NCBI GenBank assembly: GCA_012271025.1
Contig: JAAXHF010000577.1
Coordinates: 1-5,887, forward strand
Length of the DNA: 5,887 bases
Source of the DNA: Deltaproteobacteria bacterium
GTDB lineage: Bacteria; Desulfobacterota_B; Binatia; Bin18
Reading direction: 5' to 3'
In this document: in pieces, positions 1 through 5,887 of the stretch
How the letters are laid out: each line of letters begins with the position of its first letter
How positions within the stretch are numbered: position 1 is the first letter of the stretch
The notes under the pieces: model-generated
Told to the model about the DNA's origin: nothing
The model's input: only the letters and a program-made list of their open reading frames with translations
Databases searched by the model: none
Translations under genes and position numbers: made by a program

Positions 1-1
1 C

Positions 2-982
2 TTCCAGGCCGAGGACGAAATCGCCGGGGTGGGTTCGGCCCTCGGGGCCGCCTTTGGCGGCGCGGTGGCCATTACCACCACGGCCGGTCCGGGCATGAAC
101 CTCAAGGCCGAAACCGTGGCCCTGGCCGCGTCGGTCGAGCTGCCGCTGATCATCACCGATATCCAGCGCGCCGGTCCGAGCACCGGCATGCCGACCAAAC
201 CCGAGCAGGCCGACCTGCTCCAGTCCGTGTATGGCCGTCACGGCGAGTCGCCGGTTCCCGTGCTTGCCGCCGCGACTCCGGCCGACTGTTTTGAGACGGC
301 CTATGAGGCAGTCCGCCTGGCGGTGAAATACATGACGCCGGTGATTCTGTTGACCGACGGCTTTCTGGCCAACGCCGCAGAACCGTGGCTGTTGCCCCGC
401 TTTGCCGATCTGCCTGACATCACGGCCGAGTTCCGAACCGATCCCCAGGGCTTCTTCCCCTATCTGCGCGACGAGGAAACCCTGGCCCGTCCCTGGGTGC
501 GGCCGGGCACGCCGGGACTTGAGCACCGCATCGGCGGTCTCGAGAAAGACTATTTGACCGGCAATATCAGCTACGCCCCGGCCAACCACGAGCAGATGGC
601 GCGGGTCCGGGTCCGCAAGCTGAACCTGATGACCCAGGATATTCCTCCGACCAAGATCGAGGGACCGGACAGCGGCGAGCTGCTGCTCGTCGGCTGGGGC
701 AGCACCTATGGCTCGATTGCCGAGGCGGTCGCCGAGGCGCAGGCCAAAGGCCAGAGCGTGTCGCACGTGCATCTGCGCCACCTGAACCCGCTGCCGACCG
801 ACCTGGGTGAGATTCTGGGCCGTTTTGACAAGGTGCTGGTGCCCGAGATGAACCTCGGCCAGCTGGTGCGTTTGCTGCGGGCGGAATATCTGATTGACGC
901 GGTTGGGCTGAACAAGATCCAGGGCCGTCCGTTCAAGGTGTCTGAAATCACGGCCCGCATTGACCGGATGCTGGAAAAGTGA
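2..982 (+). CDS. korA: 2-oxoglutarate:ferredoxin oxidoreductase, alpha subunit (5' end missing)
   Basis: Cytoplasmic enzyme subunit that works with KorB to interconvert 2-oxoglutarate plus CoA with succinyl-CoA and CO2, passing electrons to ferredoxin. The frame is open from base 2 and gives 326 residues before TGA. It begins inside the family's conserved FQAEDEIAG segment, so the GTG at 29 is an internal valine codon, not a start. Seen next are TTAGPGMNLKAE, the DIQRAGPSTGMPTKPEQADL block typical of the 2-oxoglutarate-type alpha subunit, and near the C-terminus PEMNLGQL followed by GRPFKVSEI. From memory these match the mycobacterial-type KorA, in which a gamma domain is fused in front of alpha. 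If so, roughly 250 residues lie upstream, but a stand-alone alpha would lack only about 50. The korB partner follows after 58 bases. Substrate is inferred from family resemblance; a related 2-oxoacid cannot be excluded. Confidence 0.95.
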   Translation, partial: FQAEDEIAGVGSALGAAFGGAVAITTTAGPGMNLKAETVALAASVELPLIITDIQRAGPSTGMPTKPEQADLLQSVYGRHGESPVPVLAAATPADCFETAYEAVRLAVKYMTPVILLTDGFLANAAEPWLLPRFADLPDITAEFRTDPQGFFPYLRDEETLARPWVRPGTPGLEHRIGGLEKDYLTGNISYAPANHEQMARVRVRKLNLMTQDIPPTKIEGPDSGELLLVGWGSTYGSIAEAVAEAQAKGQSVSHVHLRHLNPLPTDLGEILGRFDKVLVPEMNLGQLVRLLRAEYLIDAVGLNKIQGRPFKVSEITARIDRMLEK

Positions 983-1027
983 CCGATGCTCTCTTCCTGA
1001 ATGCAGCGCTTATCATCGTTCAGCTTT

Positions 1028-1033
1028 GAGGAG
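1028..1033 (+). promoter_or_regulatory. Ribosome binding site of korB
   Basis: GAGGAG lies seven bases before the ATG at 1041. It fixes the korB start there. The frame is open back to 960, but those extra residues are not family-like and largely reuse the end of korA and the short spacer. Confidence 0.85.
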
Positions 1034-1040
1034 TAGGCTC

Positions 1041-2054
1041 ATGAGTGCAGAAGCGACGGCAAAACTGACCCGTAAGGATTTTGTGTCTGACCAGGATGTC
1101 CGTTGGTGCCCGGGCTGCGGTGACTACGCCATTCTGGCCCAGGTCCAGAAAATTTTTCCTGACTTAGGCATTCCCAAGGAAAACGCGGTGTTCATCTCCG
1201 GGATCGGCTGCTCCAGCCGTTTTCCCTACTACATGAACACCTATGGCTTCCACACCATCCACGGCCGGGCTCCGGCCATTGCCACCGGTCTCAAGATCTC
1301 GCGTCCCGATTTACACATCTGGCTGGTGACCGGAGACGGAGATGGGTTGAGCATTGGCGGCAACCATCTCATCCACGCCCTGCGGCGCAATGTTGAGCTG
1401 AAGATCATGCTGTTCAACAACCGCATCTATGGGCTGACCAAGGGCCAGTACTCGCCGACCTCAGAACTGGGCAAGGTGGCCAAGTCAACGCCCATGGGTT
1501 CGACCGACTATCCGATCAACCCGTTGAGCCTGGCGCTCGGAGCCGAAGCGACCTTCGTCGCCCGCTCCATCGACGTTGAGGCCAAACACCAGCAGAAAAC
1601 CCTCACCCGAGCTGCGGCCCACAAGGGCGGAGCGTTCATTGAGATTCTCCAGAACTGCAACGTGTATAACGACGGCGCCTGGGATTCGCTGACCGATAAG
1701 GGCACGAAGGCGGATAACCAGCTGTTGCTCGAACACGGTCAGCCGATGATCTTCGGCAAAAACAAAGACCGGGGAATTCGGATGAACGGCATGACGCCCG
1801 AGGTCGTGCAGCTGGGCAACGGGGTGACCGCCGACGATCTGCTGGTCCACGACGAACACGACCATACCCTGGCCTTTTTGCTCAGCCGGATGACGCCGCC
1901 CGCCTTTCCGACCCCGATCGGTGTGCTGTATTTGACCGAACGGCAGACGATTGAGGCGCTGATGGCCAAGCAGCTCGAAGACGCGGTGGCCAAGCAGGGC
2001 CAGGGCGACGTGGATGCCCTGCTGAACCGGGGCAATGTGTGGACGGTCAAATAG
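1041..2054 (+). CDS. korB: 2-oxoglutarate:ferredoxin oxidoreductase, beta subunit
   Basis: Catalytic partner of KorA. It binds thiamine diphosphate and one [4Fe-4S] cluster and carries out decarboxylation of 2-oxoglutarate and electron transfer to ferredoxin (reversible in some organisms). The protein is 337 residues and complete. The cluster cysteines expected for the family are all visible: C23 and C26 in WCPGCGD, C57 in SGIGCSSR and C206 in LQNCNVYND. The thiamine-diphosphate/Mg motif starts at GDGDG (98-102) and ends at FNNRIYGLTKGQ (125-136). SPTSELGKVAKSTPMGS follows, as in the 2-oxoglutarate-specific branch. From memory, the sequence strongly resembles mycobacterial KorB, linked to oxygen-tolerant, CoA-dependent 2-oxoglutarate oxidation, but begins with a shorter N-terminal tail. 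The start is supported by GAGGAG at 1028. The gene is probably cotranscribed with korA, since no separate promoter is seen in the 58-base gap. Confidence 0.96.
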   Translation: MSAEATAKLTRKDFVSDQDVRWCPGCGDYAILAQVQKIFPDLGIPKENAVFISGIGCSSRFPYYMNTYGFHTIHGRAPAIATGLKISRPDLHIWLVTGDGDGLSIGGNHLIHALRRNVELKIMLFNNRIYGLTKGQYSPTSELGKVAKSTPMGSTDYPINPLSLALGAEATFVARSIDVEAKHQQKTLTRAAAHKGGAFIEILQNCNVYNDGAWDSLTDKGTKADNQLLLEHGQPMIFGKNKDRGIRMNGMTPEVVQLGNGVTADDLLVHDEHDHTLAFLLSRMTPPAFPTPIGVLYLTERQTIEALMAKQLEDAVAKQGQGDVDALLNRGNVWTVK

Positions 2055-2098
2055 CCCCCGATTGTAGCCTGAAGCCCTGATCTCCGAGCAGGTGTGGC

Positions 2099-2398
2099 GT
2101 GCCTGTTCCGCTTCGCATCGCCTGTCCCCAGTGCGGGCAGATCCTGTACCGCAAACGTGCGGGCCGGTGTCCCACGTGCGGGGCGCCGGTCAGCGCCCAC
2201 GTTGAACAGACCCGCAAACGCGAAGAACGGATTGAAAAAATCCTGGCCGTGATCGGCACGGGCTTGGTGCTGGCGGTCTTTGTGCTGGCGGGCGGGATCG
2301 GCCTGCTCGAGGGCGTGGCCGTGTATGCCATAGCCGGCGCGGCCCTGTTCTATGCCGCCAAAAAAACGTTTACCCCCAACCGCCCGCCCAAGGACTAG
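2099..2398 (+). CDS. Small zinc-ribbon protein with two predicted membrane helices, function unknown
   Basis: I do not recognise a named family. The 99-residue product begins with a compact zinc ribbon: CPQC (C9, C12) and CPTC (C24, C27), spaced as in small zinc-ribbon domains. A charged helical linker follows (about 37-48, TRKREERIEKI). Then come two closely spaced hydrophobic stretches, about 48-68 and 71-87, and a short tail rich in lysine and proline. This suggests a small inner-membrane protein with a cytoplasmic metal-binding head. The start is GTG, with only a weak purine-rich stretch (GAGCAGG, 2086-2092) in front; no better in-frame start precedes the first cysteine pair. The gene sits 44 bases after korB and 3 bases before the next gene, so it is likely cotranscribed with that gene. 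Coding status is supported by intact paired cysteines and tight spacing; any regulatory, redox or assembly role would be a guess. Confidence 0.78.
   Translation: MPVPLRIACPQCGQILYRKRAGRCPTCGAPVSAHVEQTRKREERIEKILAVIGTGLVLAVFVLAGGIGLLEGVAVYAIAGAALFYAAKKTFTPNRPPKD
2390..2394 (+). promoter_or_regulatory. Ribosome binding site of the Rho_N-like gene
   Basis: AAGGA lies seven bases before the ATG at 2402. It is embedded in the last codons of the preceding zinc-ribbon gene, which fits translational linkage of the two small genes. Confidence 0.65.
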
Positions 2399-2401
2399 CC
2401 T

Positions 2402-2782
2402 ATGACCGCCAAAGAACTGCTGCGCATGAATACCCCCAAGCTGCGTGAGGAAGCGCTCAAAATCCCCAATATCGTCGGCGTCACCGGTATGAAGAAAGAG
2501 GATCTCGTCAAGCTGTTGGCCGAACAGCACGGCATAGCCCTGGAAGTAAAGACGCCGAGCGCCGAGAGGGCCGACATCAAGCAACACATCGCGGCCATGA
2601 AACTCAGGCGTGATGCGGCGATCGAGCGCAAAGCCTACGACGAACTCCACCAGATCCGCCGTGGGATTCGGACCCTGAAGCGCCGCCTGCGCGCGTTTGC
2701 CAAGGTGGCCAAGACGCCGCTCGACACGCCGCCGGCCGACACTGCGGAGGGGACCGCGGCTCAGGAGGCGCCGGCCGAGTAG
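2402..2782 (+). CDS. Small Rho_N/SAP-like basic protein, probably nucleic-acid binding
   Basis: The 126-residue product has three zones. Residues 2-46 (KELLRMNTPKLREEALKI, then GMKKEDLVKLLAEQHGI) look like the helix-extended-loop-helix fold at the N-terminus of transcription terminator Rho, a fold shared with SAP-type nucleic-acid-binding domains. Residues about 55-103 are a long, strongly basic helical or coiled-coil stretch (IRRGIRTLKRRLR), with a faint resemblance to a UVR-type helical hairpin. The tail from 104 is rich in alanine, proline, threonine and glutamate and is probably disordered. There is no Rho ATPase domain, so this is not Rho itself. I recall similar small Rho_N proteins in deltaproteobacteria, none with a function I can name. 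It starts 3 bases after the zinc-ribbon gene and ends 15 bases before pepA. Nucleic-acid binding is inferred from fold and charge only. Confidence 0.82.
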   Translation: MTAKELLRMNTPKLREEALKIPNIVGVTGMKKEDLVKLLAEQHGIALEVKTPSAERADIKQHIAAMKLRRDAAIERKAYDELHQIRRGIRTLKRRLRAFAKVAKTPLDTPPADTAEGTAAQEAPAE

Positions 2783-2784
2783 GT

Positions 2785-2790
2785 GAGGAG
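2785..2790 (+). promoter_or_regulatory. Ribosome binding site of pepA
   Basis: GAGGAG is seven bases before the ATG at 2798, which decides the start. The alternative in-frame GTG at 2783 would place this site inside the gene and has no good site of its own. Confidence 0.85.
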
Positions 2791-2797
2791 ACGAGGC

Positions 2798-4273
2798 ATG
2801 AATATCCGCGTTCAGTCACAGGCGATTACCAAGATCAAAAGCGATATGCTGGTTGTCCCGCTGGCCGAGGGACAGCACGAAAACGGGGCTGTACGCGACC
2901 TCGACGCCGCCCTCGGGGGCGCCTTGAGGACCCACCTCAGCCACACCGGTTTCAGCGCCAAAGCGGGTCAGAACGTGGTCTTCCCCACCCATACCCAGCT
3001 GCCCAGCCGGACCCTGGTGTTGCTCGGTCTGGGAAAGGACGCGGCCGACACCGAGACGTGGCGGCGGAGCGCGGCAAAAGCCCAGGCCGAGGCCAAGGGC
3101 CAGCAGGCAAAGCACCTGGCCTGGTTTTTTAGCGACGCACGGCCGGAGGCCGATCTGGCCGCTGTGGTGGAAGGCAGCCTGCTGTCGGCGTACAGCTTTG
3201 ACAAGTACAAGTCGGACAAGACCCCCAAGCGGACAGCGGTTGACAGCCTGAGTCTGGTCGGACCCGGGCTGCGCAAGACGGTCGCGCTTTCCAGAGCGCT
3301 CGAGGCGGCCCAGAAAACCGCGCCCGGGGTGTGTCTGGCGCGCGACCTGATCAACGAGCCGGCGTCGGTGTCCACCCCGTCGTATCTGGCCGAGCAGGCG
3401 ACGAAAATCGCCCGCGACGGCGGGCTCAAGGCCGAAGTCTTCGGCCCCAGCAGGATGAAAACGGCCAAGATGGCCGGTGTGTTGGCTGTAGCCAAGGGCA
3501 GTGTCGAGGAGCCGCGCTTTATCAAACTGCGCTACACCCCCGAGGGTCGAGCCAGAAAAAAAATCGCCCTGGTTGGAAAAGGGCTGACCTTTGATTCGGG
3601 TGGCCTGTCGCTCAAGACGCCCAAATCCATGGAGACGATGAAGCTGGATATGTCCGGCGGGGCGACCGTCCTGGGCGCCATGCAGGTCATTGCCCAGCTC
3701 AGGCCCAAGGTACAGGTCACGGCCTATGTACCCTCAACCGAAAACATGCCGAGCGGCACAGCTCAAAAACCGGGCGATATCATCACCTATAAAAACGGTA
3801 AAACGGTCGAGGTCCTCAACACCGACGCCGAAGGGCGTCTGATTCTGGCCGACGCCCTGATTCGGGCGGTTGAAGACCGGGCCGATGTCATTATTGACCT
3901 GGCGACCCTGACCGGCGCCTGCGTCGTGGCGCTGGGCTCGCGGGTGGCGGGCCTGTTCTGCAATAACCAGGAGTTATCCGACGCGCTGATGGCGTGCGGC
4001 AAACAGGCCGGCGAGGCGTTCTGGCCGCTACCGCTGGTCAAAGACTATAGAGACGACATCAAAAGCTCGGTGGCCGACATCAAGAATATCGGTGGCGGCT
4101 CCGGCGGCGCGATTGCCGGCGCCTTGTTTCTCGAAGAGTTTGTCGGTGATACGCCCTGGGCGCATCTCGATATTGCCGGCCCGGCTTTTACCCAGAGCGC
4201 CCTGCCCTACAGCCCGCTGGGCGGGACCGGCTTTGGGGTGCGGACCCTGGTGCGCTACGTGATGAGCGTGTGA
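2798..4273 (+). CDS. pepA: Leucyl aminopeptidase, M17 family
   Basis: Cytosolic metallo-exopeptidase with two metal ions, expected to be hexameric, that removes N-terminal residues (leucine preferred) from peptides during protein turnover. The 491-residue product is complete and close to the usual length (about 500 in E. coli). Residues 1 to about 160 form the variable N-terminal domain and about 165-491 the catalytic domain. The metal and catalytic set is intact: K261 and D266 in GKGLTFDSGG, K273, D284 in MKLDMSGGA, and D343, E345 and R347 in the family signature NTDAEGRL (341-348). These sit nine positions earlier than their E. coli counterparts, with unchanged spacing. ADIKNIGGGSGGAIAGALFL and the C-terminal SPLGGTGFGVRTL are also typical. 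E. coli PepA also binds DNA in Xer recombination and carAB control; nothing here shows that. The gene follows the Rho_N-like gene by 15 bases, and its stop overlaps a possible GTG start of the next gene. Confidence 0.97.
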   Translation: MNIRVQSQAITKIKSDMLVVPLAEGQHENGAVRDLDAALGGALRTHLSHTGFSAKAGQNVVFPTHTQLPSRTLVLLGLGKDAADTETWRRSAAKAQAEAKGQQAKHLAWFFSDARPEADLAAVVEGSLLSAYSFDKYKSDKTPKRTAVDSLSLVGPGLRKTVALSRALEAAQKTAPGVCLARDLINEPASVSTPSYLAEQATKIARDGGLKAEVFGPSRMKTAKMAGVLAVAKGSVEEPRFIKLRYTPEGRARKKIALVGKGLTFDSGGLSLKTPKSMETMKLDMSGGATVLGAMQVIAQLRPKVQVTAYVPSTENMPSGTAQKPGDIITYKNGKTVEVLNTDAEGRLILADALIRAVEDRADVIIDLATLTGACVVALGSRVAGLFCNNQELSDALMACGKQAGEAFWPLPLVKDYRDDIKSSVADIKNIGGGSGGAIAGALFLEEFVGDTPWAHLDIAGPAFTQSALPYSPLGGTGFGVRTLVRYVMSV

Positions 4274-4293
4274 GCCACGGCGGGCGAGAAGGC

Positions 4294-5265
4294 ATGCCGA
4301 GCCGTGGGCAGGCCCGAGACGGGTCTGGCGGACGCTCAGGCTTCCGAGCAGACTCTGGACGTGACCGGCTAAAAGCGGGGCGCGTGACATTCCCGCTCTT
4401 GTGTTCGGGTCTGTTGCTCCTCTTTCTTGCGATTCCTCCCCGCAGCGCCTCGGCACTCACCCTCGCCGCCTGGAATCTTGAACATCTCAACGCCGCCTCC
4501 CATGTCGGCTGCGTTCCGAGACAAGACGCCGACTACGAGGCCATACGCACACATATCGCGCGTCTGGGGCCGGACCTTGTCGCCGTACAGGAAGTTGAAA
4601 ATAAAACCGCCGCCGCCCGTGTGTTTCCGGCGGCCGACTGGCAGGTCGTGCTGTCCTCGCGTCCCGAGGTTGGGCAACGCGCGCCGTGCCGGGAGCGGCC
4701 CGACAAGCGCCTGCGCCATCAGGCGACGGGGTTCGCCATCCGGACAGGCGTCGCATTTCGGCGCAACCCGGACCTGAGCAGCCTGGCCAACTCCAATCCC
4801 GACATCCCCTGGGGCACCGACATCACCATACTCCAGGGAGCCGGCCTGCGGCTGCTGTCGGTCCATCTCGTCTCGGGGTGTTGGGGAGCAGAACAGGACC
4901 GGGACGCCGAACGCACGGCCATCTGCGAAACCCTGCGGCTTCAGGTCGGTGCACTCAAGTCCTGGGTCGAGGCCAGACAGGCGGAGAATATCCCCTACGC
5001 CATTCTGGGCGACTTCAACCGTCGCCTGGCGCTTGACGGCGATTGGGCCTGGCGCGTCCTGTCGTCGGCCCGGCTCGGCCTGCATCTGGCGACGGCTGGA
5101 CTGCCGACCAGCTGCGATCCACGCTACACCGCCCTGATCGATCATATCGTTGTGTCGGGCGACCTCGTGAGCAGGATTGTTCCGGACTCCCTGCGCGAGA
5201 TACCCCGGCTGGGAGACCATCCGGACCATTGTGCGATCATGCTGCGCTTGCGTCTCGGGACATAG
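4294..5265 (+). CDS. Exported endonuclease/exonuclease/phosphatase-family protein
   Basis: Metal-dependent phosphodiesterase fold, the family of DNase I, exonuclease III and inositol phosphatases; the true substrate cannot be read from sequence. From ATG 4294 (323 residues) the catalytic landmarks occur in family order: N61 and E63 in AWNLEH, E100 in VQEVE, H191 in SVHLVSG, D240 and N242 in GDFNRR, D283-H284 in IDHIV, and D311-H312 near the C-terminus. A hydrophobic core at 33-48 followed by SASA (cleavage probably after A54) marks a signal peptide, so it likely acts outside the cytoplasm. Six cysteines remain in the mature part (73, 132, 196, 211, 274, 313), compatible with disulfides. The start is uncertain: GTG 4270 overlaps the pepA stop by four bases, ATG 4294 has only a weak upstream GAG, and GTG 4384 would give a short signal peptide without basic residues. 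The stop is 5 bases before the glycosylase gene. Confidence 0.88.
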   Translation: MPSRGQARDGSGGRSGFRADSGRDRLKAGRVTFPLLCSGLLLLFLAIPPRSASALTLAAWNLEHLNAASHVGCVPRQDADYEAIRTHIARLGPDLVAVQEVENKTAAARVFPAADWQVVLSSRPEVGQRAPCRERPDKRLRHQATGFAIRTGVAFRRNPDLSSLANSNPDIPWGTDITILQGAGLRLLSVHLVSGCWGAEQDRDAERTAICETLRLQVGALKSWVEARQAENIPYAILGDFNRRLALDGDWAWRVLSSARLGLHLATAGLPTSCDPRYTALIDHIVVSGDLVSRIVPDSLREIPRLGDHPDHCAIMLRLRLGT

Positions 5266-5270
5266 GCCAT

Positions 5271-5887
5271 ATGCCCAGCTTTGCCCAACTCCAACGCCAG
5301 ATCGTCGGCTGCGCACGCTGTCCCCGGCTGGTGGACTATCTCGCCCGCATCTCTCGGGACAAGGTCAAGCGCTATCGGGAGTGGGCCTACTGGGGAAAAC
5401 CGGTGCCCAGCTTCGGAACCCCCAAAGCCCAGCTGTTAATAGTCGGCCTCGCCCCGGCCGCTCATGGCGGGAACCGGACCGGGCGGGCGTTCACCGGAGA
5501 CCGCAGCGGCGACTGGCTGTACGGGGCGCTGTACGCGGCCGGGTTTGCCAACCAGCCGACCTCCAGCCGCAGGAACGACGGTCTCGTCCTGCGCAACTGT
5601 TGCATCACCTCGGCCGTGCACTGCGCCCCGCCGGACAACAAGCCCTTGCGCGAAGAGTTTGCAGCCTGCCGACCCTATCTGGTCCAAGAGCTGCAACTGC
5701 TCAAACGTGTCCGGGTGGTGGTCGCCCTGGGTCACATCGCGTTTCAGGCCTATCTGAGCGCCCGCCGCGAACTCAACCTGTACGTGCCGTCTCCCAAACC
5801 GCGCTTCGGCCATGGCGTCAGCCATGATCTTGACGGGATAACGCTGATCGGCTCGTATCACCCCAGCCAGCAGAACACCTTCACCGG
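5271..5887 (+). CDS. Uracil-DNA glycosylase, family 5 (UdgB type), 3' end missing
   Basis: DNA repair enzyme that removes uracil, and in characterised family 5 members other deaminated bases, to begin base excision repair. The frame is open from ATG 5271 to the window edge, giving 205 complete codons with no stop. Motif A is GLAPAAHGGNRTGRAFTGD (59-77); it has the family 5 form, which lacks the acidic or amide residue used as water activator in other families. Motif B starts at HPSQQNTFT (197-205), cut just before its expected glycine. The four probable [4Fe-4S] ligands are C14 and C17 (CARC) plus C118 and C133, the latter pair in HCAPPDNKP and AACRPYL as in iron-sulfur glycosylases of families 4 and 5. 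About ten to thirty residues are probably missing. It starts 5 bases after the exported hydrolase, with only a weak GGGA (5257-5260) as ribosome site, suggesting coupled translation. Confidence 0.94.
   Translation, partial: MPSFAQLQRQIVGCARCPRLVDYLARISRDKVKRYREWAYWGKPVPSFGTPKAQLLIVGLAPAAHGGNRTGRAFTGDRSGDWLYGALYAAGFANQPTSSRRNDGLVLRNCCITSAVHCAPPDNKPLREEFAACRPYLVQELQLLKRVRVVVALGHIAFQAYLSARRELNLYVPSPKPRFGHGVSHDLDGITLIGSYHPSQQNTFT

Noticed and set aside
994..1016. Possible promoter upstream of korB (TTCCTG and TATCAT)
   Set aside because: The two elements are only 11 bases apart, too close for a sigma-70-type promoter, and korA-korB linkage makes an internal promoter unnecessary.
960..1040. N-terminal extension of korB to an upstream start at 960
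   Set aside because: It would overlap the end of korA by 23 bases and add non-family residues. The ATG at 1041 has a strong GAGGAG at ideal spacing.
2055..2098. Possible terminator between korB and the zinc-ribbon gene
   Set aside because: Only a 4-base complementarity (CCTG/CAGG) is visible, with no T-run, so there is no support for termination.
1739..2650. Open frame of 303 codons on the - strand across korB, the zinc-ribbon gene and the Rho_N-like gene
   Set aside because: It runs antisense to three supported genes, crosses their boundaries and shows no family motif.
4369..5316. Long open frame of 315 codons on the - strand opposite the exported hydrolase
   Set aside because: The + strand frame has a full set of ordered catalytic motifs. 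The reverse translation shows no recognisable domain and is a by-product of GC-rich codon use.
5177..5827. 216-codon + strand frame overlapping the 3' end of the hydrolase and the glycosylase
   Set aside because: It is the wrong frame for both genes. Its Arg/Pro/Ser-rich translation is typical of a shifted reading of GC-rich coding DNA, and the glycosylase motifs lie in the frame starting at 5271.

Overview
The window is 5,887 bases of GC-rich bacterial DNA. It carries seven protein-coding genes, all on the + strand and packed almost end to end. The first and last genes are cut by the window edges. The korAB type resembles that of mycobacteria and other aerobes, but the small accessory proteins (a zinc-ribbon membrane protein and a Rho_N-like basic protein) remind me more of uncultured deltaproteobacteria-like lineages. 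This assignment is inference from recall, and no rRNA or other phylogenetic marker is present.

Layout. Bases 2-982 hold the C-terminal part of the alpha subunit of a 2-oxoglutarate:ferredoxin oxidoreductase (korA). Bases 1041-2054 hold its complete beta subunit (korB), with thiamine-diphosphate and [4Fe-4S] motifs. Together they make the enzyme that interconverts 2-oxoglutarate and succinyl-CoA with ferredoxin as electron carrier. Next come two small genes: 2099-2398, a zinc-ribbon protein with two predicted membrane helices, and 2402-2782, a Rho_N/SAP-like protein with a basic helical middle. Bases 2798-4273 encode a complete M17 leucyl aminopeptidase (pepA) with all expected metal and catalytic residues. 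Bases 4294-5265 encode a probably exported endonuclease/exonuclease/phosphatase-fold enzyme. From 5271 to the window end runs an iron-sulfur uracil-DNA glycosylase of the family 5 (UdgB) type. It has no stop codon inside the window, so it is easy to miss.

Gaps between genes are 58, 44, 3, 15, about 20 (or a 4-base overlap) and 5 bases. No convincing internal promoter or terminator was seen, so the block could be transcribed as one unit. The functions (central carbon metabolism, peptide turnover, an exported hydrolase, DNA repair) do not form an obvious single pathway. It looks like ordinary housekeeping chromosome. I saw no mobile element, CRISPR array, tRNA or rRNA, and no clear novel system. 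The least understood parts are the two small genes at 2099-2782 and the uncertain 5' end of the exported hydrolase.
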